A stretch of DNA of 64,000 nucleotides from positions 5,890,001 to 5,954,000 of the forward strand of contig NZ_MWQN01000001.1 of NCBI RefSeq assembly GCF_002024165.1, in the 5' to 3' direction. Under the pieces are notes generated by a model that saw only the letters and a list, made by a program, of their open reading frames with translations, was not told where the DNA came from and did no database searches. This stretch comes from Embleya scabrispora (GTDB taxonomy: Bacteria > Actinomycetota > Actinomycetes > Streptomycetales > Streptomycetaceae). A program made the position numbers and the translations under genes. Positions 32,301 to 38,953 of this stretch are shown here, piece by piece. Every line of letters starts with the position of its first letter. The stretch's first letter is position 1.

Positions 32301-33817
32301 TCGGCGGTTATGCCGCCCAGTTCGGGTTCGGCGCGTTCGCGAGTGGCATCGGCTACGGCTTCGATGTCGTCACCGGGCGGGCCGACTTCAGCTGGGGCGA
32401 CCTGGCCATGCAGATGGCCGTCGGCGGCTTCTTCAACGCCGCCGGCCGCTACGTGAGCAACAAGTGGAACAAGTGGCGCGGCGGCCGGGAGGATGTCGAG
32501 GGCCCGGGCGGCCGAAGGGGCGAGGAGGACGGCCCCGGCGGTCGGCGCGGCGACGAGGACGAACCCGCCGCGCGCAAGGCCCGCGAGGACGCCGAGGCCA
32601 AAGCCCGAGAGGCCGCGGAGGCCGAAGCGGCCCGCAAGGCGGAGGCGGCCCGTCTCGCCGAGGAGGTCCGAGCCCGTTCGCCACAGGGCGCCGCCGACGA
32701 CGCCTCGGCCGGCAAGGGCCGCGCCTACGAGGCGGCCACCACGTACGCCCCACGCCCGGCACCGATCCGCCCGGAGTACCTGGCCAAGCCGGCCTCCATC
32801 CAGGAAGCCCAGGCCCAAAACGCCGTCCGAGTAGTCGAAAACGCCCCCAAACTCAACGACGGCTCCACCACCGCAACCTTCACCCCCGCCGAAGCCACGA
32901 ACACGTCATCGTCGCGAAGCGGTCCGAGCGAGAGTGGCGGGTCACGCGCGAGGGAGACGCCAGAGCAGGGAACTTGCCAAAGGCCGAACAGCTTTGTTCC
33001 GGGCACTCAAGTGCTGATGGCGGACGGTAGCCACAAGAGCATCGAGAACGTCCGGATCGGCGACGAGGTCCTGGCTACCGACCCCGAGACCGGTCAGAGC
33101 GGCCCTCGAACAGTCACCGCCGAGATCACCGGCACGGGTGACAAGAACCTGGTCGAACTCACCGTCGACGTCGACGGCCCGGCCGACACCCGAACCGAAA
33201 CCATCACCGCCACCGACAACCACCCCTTCTGGGTCCCCGAACTCGGCAAGTGGAAAAACGCCGCCGACCTCAAGCCGGGCCAATGGCTGCAAACCGCCGC
33301 GGGCACCTGGGTCCAACTGACCGCAACCCGCTCCTGGACCCAACTCGAATCCGTCCATAATCTAACCGTCGACGACCTGCACACCTACTATGTGCTTGCA
33401 GGTGCGACGCCGGTTCTCGTCCATAACGAAAACTGCGGCGATGAAGCTATTGTTCACATGGCAAATTATCCGGATAGGCAACATGCTCTCATTACCATTC
33501 ATTACGGTGATGATATTTTGCGGACCCATCAGTTCGGCAGTCTTACCAATCCAGTCAATGGTATAACCAGGTTCACCCTGGATGAGCTGCCGAGGCTGAC
33601 GATCAACCTTCGAGTGCCTTTGCCGCATGGGCTGCGAGCAATCATGAAAGCAGAGGATGGGTTGTATAAAACGGAAATGGGAAGGTATCCGCCCTACAGT
33701 TTGCCGGATCAGGGTTGTGTTTCCTATTGTGCGCAAGTTTTGAAAGCCGGAGGCGTGGAAAACATTCCGGAGCACAATGACGAGGCTCAAGCATGGCTCT
33801 TTGCGCGCTATGGATAA
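23367..33817 (+). CDS. secreted YD-repeat (Rhs-type) polymorphic toxin with LamG, Hint and C-terminal toxin domains; frameshift after the signal peptide
   Basis: About 3,480 residues. The ATG at 23367 has an excellent ribosome site (GGGGAGAG) and encodes a signal peptide (RRRFGAVAVVAAMTLLGTTV, cut near NALA). All later domains are read one base back, so a -1 shift is needed near 23550-23570; the sequence has no obvious slippery heptamer. Domains: DNRLRE-like (about 378-565), a beta-sandwich, a DUF6531-like Rhs start (LAGKPGEQAIKGVDPYLGNY), LamG 1 (about 1005-1240), LamG 2 (about 1300-1520), YD repeats to about 2830, the Rhs core end (MAARWYDPSTGAFASRDSV...NPLMYTDPTGHW), a glycine-zipper stretch, a charged Ala/Glu/Arg coil, a Hint domain (NSFVPGTQVLMADG to TPVLVHN, about 3210-3350) and the toxin tip. 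Such proteins carry a self-released toxin against rival cells. If the shift is real rather than an error, the gene may be inactive or phase-variable. Confidence 0.85.
33421..33817 (+). other. AT-rich C-terminal toxin module with a candidate permuted papain-like His-Cys pair
   Basis: After the Hint end (VLVHN) the last 130 or so codons drop to about 45% GC (27 of 60 bases in each of the first two 60-base rows), against roughly 70% before. The domain has QHALITIHYGDDILRTHQFG early (His codon 33482-33484) and DQGCVSYCAQVLKAGGVEN late (Cys codons 33716-33718 and 33728-33730). A His first and Cys last in this setting resembles LRAT/NlpC-type permuted papain folds. That assignment is inference; no catalytic third residue was fixed. 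Confidence 0.5.
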
Positions 33818-33830
33818 AGGATGGTGATGT

Positions 33831-34253
33831 ATGTCTCGACCTGAAGGTTGGGAGTGGCTGGACGAGCCGCGAGAGCATTGGGATATCCCTGCTTCCCTCC
33901 GCAGGCCCGGCGGCTCGCCACAATCCAACCTCGTCATCGCAATGCTCTCCTGTGAATTCTTGGGTCACGAGACCGTAGCGCTCGCAGGTCGATTCATCAC
34001 CGAGTATTCGATGCTCTATCTTCGTCCACCGGACAGAGGGCTGAACTTCCACGAACAGTCGCGACTCGGGGCGGTGATCACCAGGCATACCCGGCGCACA
34101 TATGAGGCGTGGGAGGGGTTCAAGGCGGCTGCGGAGAACGATGGTCCGGCGGCTGAGGTGCGTCGACTCATTCAGGAAGGCAGGCAGGCGCTTGCCCTTG
34201 AGCTGAACAGTGCGATCTCGGCCTTCCGGCAACTTCCGGGTAGCGTGCTGTGA
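33831..34253 (+). CDS. candidate immunity protein for the YD-repeat toxin
   Basis: A 140-residue protein I do not recognise. It is soluble, rich in helices and without a signal peptide or membrane segment, so it would act inside the producing cell. It begins 14 bases after the toxin stop codon, with AAAGGA upstream of the ATG, and so shares the toxin's transcript; that position and size are what is expected of the cognate immunity gene of a polymorphic toxin. Its GC content is intermediate between the toxin tip and the chromosome. Recognisable features are an N-terminal EGWEWLDEPREHWDIPASLR and a C-terminal helix with RRLIQEGRQALALELNSAI. Function is inferred from context alone. Confidence 0.6.
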   Translation: MSRPEGWEWLDEPREHWDIPASLRRPGGSPQSNLVIAMLSCEFLGHETVALAGRFITEYSMLYLRPPDRGLNFHEQSRLGAVITRHTRRTYEAWEGFKAAAENDGPAAEVRRLIQEGRQALALELNSAISAFRQLPGSVL

Positions 34254-34422
34254 ATTATCGGTGTGCCATCCATGTGGCGACGCGGCGTGGTGATGGAACA
34301 TCCTGCGACAGAGGTGTCCTTCGCGGGCCTGCGGAGTACTCGGTATGCACAGCCACGACGTGTTCTTGGACGGTCCGCAGCGGCGCACGGGATGTATTCG
34401 ATGTCCGCCATTCGTGAGGCAA

Positions 34423-34929
34423 TCAGATGCCCACCGTGGTGCGGATGAGGTTGCGGACTTGGGAGTGGGTGGTTTTGGGGTCGGGGGATAGGACGGTTAT
34501 TTGGGGGGCCGGTTGGACGGAATCCGCTATTGCCCATTGGATGTCTGTGGTTCGGCCGGCCAGGGATCGGGCGGCTGCGGTGACTTGTGGGCCTGTGGCG
34601 ATGATTATGCGGCATTTGCGTGCCACGAAGGCGGTCAGGTAGGTCTCGGCGTCGGTGGGGGATGTGGCTGGGATTTGTAGGCGTTGGGCGTTGACCTTGT
34701 TTGTAGTGGCTGCGTCCTGGAGGGCTTGCCAGGCTGCGTCGGCGGTGGCCGGGCCGCTGGGGTCGTCGGTGCCGACTGCGGCGCAGACCACTGGGTTGAG
34801 GGAGACGTTGCGGGCTTCCGGGAGCTTTGGTTTGTCGTTGCCGGTGTCGTCGCGGAGTGCGAAGAAGGTGATGATTCCGGCGATGGTTACTGCTACGGCT
34901 GTGGCTGCGGCCAGCAGTTTGGTGCGCAT
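34423..34929 (-). CDS. exported BMP/Med-like periplasmic-binding-fold protein, short form
   Basis: A 168-residue protein with an N-terminal hydrophobic segment (LLAAATAVAVTIAGIITFFAL) that is a signal anchor or uncleaved signal peptide. The rest resembles one lobe of BMP/PnrA-type binding proteins: VNAQRLQIPATSPTDAETYL, then an RKCRIIIATGPQVTAAARSLAGR segment followed by DIQWAIADS. Full-length relatives are about 350 residues with two lobes, so this is a half-size form that probably does not bind a nucleoside by itself. The ATG is at 34927-34929. It lies 90 bases downstream of the SecA2 gene on the same strand and may be co-transcribed with it. It could be a membrane-anchored accessory factor; that is a guess. 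Confidence 0.6.
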   Translation of the reverse strand: MRTKLLAAATAVAVTIAGIITFFALRDDTGNDKPKLPEARNVSLNPVVCAAVGTDDPSGPATADAAWQALQDAATTNKVNAQRLQIPATSPTDAETYLTAFVARKCRIIIATGPQVTAAARSLAGRTTDIQWAIADSVQPAPQITVLSPDPKTTHSQVRNLIRTTVGI

Positions 34930-35019
34930 CGGGTGGACCCGCCTGTTCGTGTGAGGCTTTTGGCTCGCCTCGAGGTGGGAGAACCTGAAGGGGTTTCTAT
35001 CACTCGGGTCGCTTGTTGG

Positions 35020-37443
35020 TCAGTCGTTGTCGGTTGTGGTGGGGAGGAGTTTTCGGGTGATTGTGGTGAGGAAGGGGTCGCGGAGGGACTGGGAGGGTTG
35101 GTCGTCGACCATGTAGGTCCAGGTGGTGCTTGGGCGGGTGAGGTTGGAGGCTTTCTCGTCGAGGCCGGACTTGGTGATTTTGGCGGTGTTGAGGTGGTTG
35201 GCTGCGGTTGTTTGGGCTTTGTGGAGCAGTGGGGCGAAGGCGCGTTGGGTTTCGGCGTGGAAGGCGTCTATCGGGTTTTGGCGGGCCAGGGCGCGTAGGT
35301 GGATGCCCTCGCGGAGGTCGGCGGTGCGGGCCAGGTGGTCGGTCCAGGCGCGGTCGAGGGCGTGGAGGAGGAGTTGGCGGGCTGCCTCGGCCAGGACGGG
35401 ATTGCCTACCTCCTCCAGGAGTTCGGCCCAGCGGTCCGGGTTGAGGTCGGACAGGATGACGGACGCGGCGTCGTCGTGCAGGACCTCGTGGCGCAGGGCC
35501 AGGACCTCCTGGCGTTGCAGGTGGAGTTGTTGGTTGTACATCCATGTGGTGCGGTGGGTGTCGAACAAGGTGCCTTCGGCGACTCTTTGTGCCTGTTCGA
35601 CGTAGCGGCGCACGGCCGCGTCGAGGATGCGGCCGTCGGGCTCGACCCGCGCCGCGCGGGGTGGGGGCTCGGTGGTGTGCCGGGTGATGGACTCGTCGTC
35701 GAGGCTGGTCAGGAAGACCGAGGTGCCCGGGTCGCCCTGGCGGCCGGCTCGGCCGCGCAACTGGTCGTCGAGGCGTCGGGTGTGGTGTCGGCCGACCCCG
35801 ACCACGAGCAACCCGCCCAGTTCGACGACCCGTTCGTGGTCCGCCTTGTCCGCACCGCCGAGGCGGATGTCCGTACCGCGCCCCGCCATCTGGGTGGATA
35901 CCGTGATCGCGCCGATCGCCCCGGCCTCCGCGATGATCGCGGCCTCGCGGCTGTCGTCCCGGGCGTTGAGCACCGCGCACCGCAGGCCCGCTTCGCGCAG
36001 CGCGGCGCCGATCCGCTCCGACGCGGCGACGTCGCGCGTGCCGATCAGAATCGGTCGGCCCGTGGCGTGGGTGCGTTCGACCAGGGCGAGCAGCGCCGCG
36101 TCCCGGGTTTCCTCGTCGTCATAGAGCCGATCCGGCTCGTCCACCCGCACGCAGGGCAGGTTCGGCGGCAGGTCGCCCGTCTCCAACCGGTAGAACTCGC
36201 GCAGTTGTTCGGAGACGATCACCGCCGTGCCGGTCATCCCGGCCACCGTCGGGTAACTTCCGATCAGGTCCTGCACGATCAACTGGTCCAGGACCTCCCC
36301 GCGCGGCCCGGCGGTCAGCCCCTCCTTGGCCTCCACCGCCGCGTGCAGCCCGTCGGGCCAGCGCTGCCGCTGGGCGACTCGGCCCCGGTTGGCGTCGACC
36401 AGCTTGATGCCGCCCTCGCGCACCAGGTAGTCCACGTCCCGGCGCAGCAGCGCCCGCGCGTACAGGGCGACGTTGACCTGGGACAGGCGCGTGTCCATGC
36501 CGCGCGCGTACAGGTTGTCCACGCCCAGCGCCCGCTCCACCTCGGCCACGCCCGTGTCGGTGAGCTGTACGGTCATCGCGTCCGACGCGGCCTCGTAGTG
36601 CCGGCCCTCGACCAGGTCCGCCACCACCCGGGCCGCCTCCGCCTCGTCGGACCCCGCGGCCACCCCGCCGGCCAGGACGAGCGGGATCCGGGCCTCGTCG
36701 ATCAGCACCGCGTCGGCCTCGTCGACGATCGCCACATCCGGTGCGGGCAGCACCAGTTCGGCGACATCCGTACGCAACCGGTCGCGCAGCGTGTCGAAGC
36801 CGACCTCGGTGACGGGCACGTGCACCACGTCGCGGCCGTACGCGGACCGCCGCTCCGCCGGGGTGGACTCCTGGGTCACGTGCGACGCGCGCACGCCGAG
36901 CAGGTCGTAGACGGGCCCCATCCACTCGGCGTCGCGGCGGGCCAGGTAGTCGTTGACCGACAACACGTGCACCCGGCGCCCCTGGAGCGCGAAGGCGGCG
37001 GCGGCCAGCGCGCCGACCAGGGTCTTTCCCTCGCCGGTGGCCATCTCCACCACCGTGCCGCGCAACAGGCTCAGTACGCCCAGGAGTTGCACGTCGTAGG
37101 CCCGCTCGCCCAGGGCCCGGCGGCCGGCCTCGCGCCCCAGCGCGCACAACTCGACCATGGCGTCGTCGTCCCAGGGCGTGCCGGGGATCCCCGACGCCCG
37201 GGCGGCACGACCGAACCGGCCGCCGGAACGCGCGGCGGCGGCCCCCGGCTCGGGTTCCGCGCCGCCGACCCGTACCCGTAGCGTGTGCGCCGCCGCGCGC
37301 AGTTCGGCGTCGGACAGATCGCGCAGCGCCGCCTCGCGGTCGGCGGCGCGCCGGACCAGGGGGCGCAGGCCGGTCGGGGTCACGGTTCCGGGTTTGCCCA
37401 GGAAACGACGGACGGACCGGGTGAGAGCGCCGGACGAACCCAC
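35020..37443 (-). CDS. secA2: accessory Sec translocase ATPase (SecA2-like)
   Basis: An 807-residue DEAD-type motor. The Walker A is MATGEGKT, Walker B is IVDEADAVLIDEARIPLVL, and the second RecA-like lobe has STQMAGRGTDIRLGG and DQLRGRAGRQGDPGTS; the preprotein-binding region and helical scaffold are present. It differs from housekeeping SecA in its shorter length and in lacking the C-terminal zinc motif (it ends TTTDND), so it is most likely a second SecA for special substrates or for stationary phase. The start is GTG at 37441-37443 behind GGAGG. It neighbours a BMP-like protein and the giant secreted toxin. No second SecY or accessory Asp proteins are present, so it probably works with the normal channel. 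Confidence 0.88.
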   Translation of the reverse strand: MGSSGALTRSVRRFLGKPGTVTPTGLRPLVRRAADREAALRDLSDAELRAAAHTLRVRVGGAEPEPGAAAARSGGRFGRAARASGIPGTPWDDDAMVELCALGREAGRRALGERAYDVQLLGVLSLLRGTVVEMATGEGKTLVGALAAAAFALQGRRVHVLSVNDYLARRDAEWMGPVYDLLGVRASHVTQESTPAERRSAYGRDVVHVPVTEVGFDTLRDRLRTDVAELVLPAPDVAIVDEADAVLIDEARIPLVLAGGVAAGSDEAEAARVVADLVEGRHYEAASDAMTVQLTDTGVAEVERALGVDNLYARGMDTRLSQVNVALYARALLRRDVDYLVREGGIKLVDANRGRVAQRQRWPDGLHAAVEAKEGLTAGPRGEVLDQLIVQDLIGSYPTVAGMTGTAVIVSEQLREFYRLETGDLPPNLPCVRVDEPDRLYDDEETRDAALLALVERTHATGRPILIGTRDVAASERIGAALREAGLRCAVLNARDDSREAAIIAEAGAIGAITVSTQMAGRGTDIRLGGADKADHERVVELGGLLVVGVGRHHTRRLDDQLRGRAGRQGDPGTSVFLTSLDDESITRHTTEPPPRAARVEPDGRILDAAVRRYVEQAQRVAEGTLFDTHRTTWMYNQQLHLQRQEVLALRHEVLHDDAASVILSDLNPDRWAELLEEVGNPVLAEAARQLLLHALDRAWTDHLARTADLREGIHLRALARQNPIDAFHAETQRAFAPLLHKAQTTAANHLNTAKITKSGLDEKASNLTRPSTTWTYMVDDQPSQSLRDPFLTTITRKLLPTTTDND

Positions 37444-37883
37444 TGGGCCTCCACTTTTGCGGGGCGGGTGGCGCCCCTGTCGTCGGCAGCCGAGGCGACG
37501 GCGACGCGGCGGTCGGATGCCGTGCGACGCGCGGTGTACTCACCCGCGCCCGCCCCTTCCGAACCGCGCCCCCGTAACCCGACACACGTCACAACCTCGA
37601 CCCCACGTCGCCGAGGATCCGGTCGGTGCGGCCGTTCGGACAACGAAGCGAGGTCCATGGCTGTTCCCCATTCGTGACCCGGATTCCCTGTCCGTGATCG
37701 TCTGCCCCGTGATCGGTGACCCCGACCGGCGGGATCGGGCCGAGGCGATCCGACCGGCGACCGGCGCGGCGGTCCGAAACGCTCGGCGGGGCAGATCGAC
37801 CAGGGGCGGGGCCGCGTGTTCGTGCGGCCCCGCCCCTGGTCGATTCGCCCCGAATGCGAAGTATGTGAATGGCGCGAAGTGCG
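37444..37883. other. intergenic region holding a long terminator hairpin
   Basis: About 440 bases upstream of secA2 and downstream of the sigma-factor gene. Apart from the long inverted repeat at 37795-37844 and whatever promotes secA2, no gene or other structure is recognisable. Confidence 0.5.
37795..37844 (-). terminator. 21-base-pair perfect stem-loop after the sigma-factor gene
   Basis: ATCGACCAGGGGCGGGGCCG and one more base (37795-37815) pair perfectly with 37824-37844, leaving an eight-base loop (GTGTTCGT). It begins 40 bases beyond the stop of the sigma gene on the minus strand. There is no U-run, so this is a strong I-shaped hairpin of the sort used as terminators in actinomycetes. 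Confidence 0.75.
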
Positions 37884-38819
37884 CTAGTCCGCGAGCAGTT
37901 CCGTGCGCAGCCGGGTCAGGATGCGGCTGAGCAGGCGGGAGACGTGCATCTGGGAGATCCCGAGCCGGGCGCCGATCTGGGCCTGGGTCAGTTCCTGGCC
38001 GAACCGCATCGACACGATTTCCCGATCCCGCTCCGGCAGCGCGGCCAGCAGCGGCTTGAGCACATGCAGGTTCTCCGCGACCTCGTAGCCGGGGTCGACG
38101 TAGGACGAGCGGCCGGAGTAGCCGTCGCCGGGACCGTCCTCCGAGGTGGGCGCGTCCAGCGAGGCGGCGGAGTAGCCGGCCGCCGCGGTCAGCCCCTCGG
38201 TGACCTCTTCGATGCTGATGCCCAGGTATTCGGCCAGCTCGGCGGGGGTGGGCTCACGGTCGAACCGACCGGTGAACGCGTCCCGCGCGCGGGCCAGTTC
38301 GAGCCGCAGCTCCTGAAGACGCCGCGGCACGTGCACGGCCCAGCTGGTGTCCCGGAAGAAGCGCTTGATCTCACCCGAGATGGTGGGTATCGCGAAGGTG
38401 GGGAACTCGGTCCCGAACGAGGCGTCGAAGCGGTCGATCGCCTTGATCAGCCCGATGGTGCCGACCTGGACCATCTCCTCGACGGACTCGTGCCGCGAGC
38501 GGTAGCGACCGGCCACGAACCGGACCAGGGGGAGATTGAGTTCGATCAGGGTGTTGCGCACGTACTGGTACTCGTGCGTGCCCTCCTCCAACACCCTCAG
38601 TCGGTCGAAGAGGACCTTGGACATCGCTCGGGCGTCGCTCGCGGTCGGCTCCGCGTGATCGGGCGAAGCCAAGGTGTCGAAGACCCGGTCGGCGAATTCG
38701 TCGGACGTGCCGACCGAGGATTCCGGAGCCGAGGACGCGAGTGCCGGGAATGCGACGGGAGGAGCCGTGTGAGCAATCTCCGCGGCGGCTGTGGTCGCGG
38801 TCGTCGTGCTCGGGTTCAT
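37884..38819 (-). CDS. SigB/SigF/SigG-family alternative sigma factor
   Basis: A 311-residue sigma-70 protein without region 1.1. Region 2 runs from about residue 95 (NLPLVRFVAGRYRSRHESVEEMVQVGTIGLIKAIDRFDASFGTEF, with the core- and -10-binding helices), region 3 follows RRLQELRLELARARDAF, and region 4 at the end has LPERDREIVSMRFGQELTQAQIGARLGISQMHVSRLL. The FRDTSWAVHVPRRLQEL motif is diagnostic for the stress and development group. The ATG at 38817-38819 follows GAGGGGAAGG. The first 80 residues are Ala/Thr-rich and poorly conserved. No anti-sigma or anti-anti-sigma gene is next to it, so partner-switching control, usual for this group, must come from elsewhere. Confidence 0.92.
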   Translation of the reverse strand: MNPSTTTATTAAAEIAHTAPPVAFPALASSAPESSVGTSDEFADRVFDTLASPDHAEPTASDARAMSKVLFDRLRVLEEGTHEYQYVRNTLIELNLPLVRFVAGRYRSRHESVEEMVQVGTIGLIKAIDRFDASFGTEFPTFAIPTISGEIKRFFRDTSWAVHVPRRLQELRLELARARDAFTGRFDREPTPAELAEYLGISIEEVTEGLTAAAGYSAASLDAPTSEDGPGDGYSGRSSYVDPGYEVAENLHVLKPLLAALPERDREIVSMRFGQELTQAQIGARLGISQMHVSRLLSRILTRLRTELLAD

Positions 38820-38953
38820 CGTCTGCCTTCCCCTCTTGTCGTACGCGGTGCGTGGGCGCGGTGCATTGTTCCGACGTCCGGGCATACTGCCCCGCCTCTT
38901 TCGGCGTACACCCCTTCGCCGAGGATTATTACGATCCGGCCGCGCCCCCCACC

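Noticed and set aside
26936-32818. Long minus-strand open frames opposite the YD-repeat gene (817 and 1,050 codons)
   Set aside because: They mirror the codon periodicity of the YD repeats and show only Arg/Gly/Val-rich sequence with no motif or ribosome site.
34254-34422. A second small immunity gene between the immunity candidate and the BMP-like gene
   Set aside because: Only short frames are open, without a ribosome site, and one overlaps the BMP-like gene antisense.
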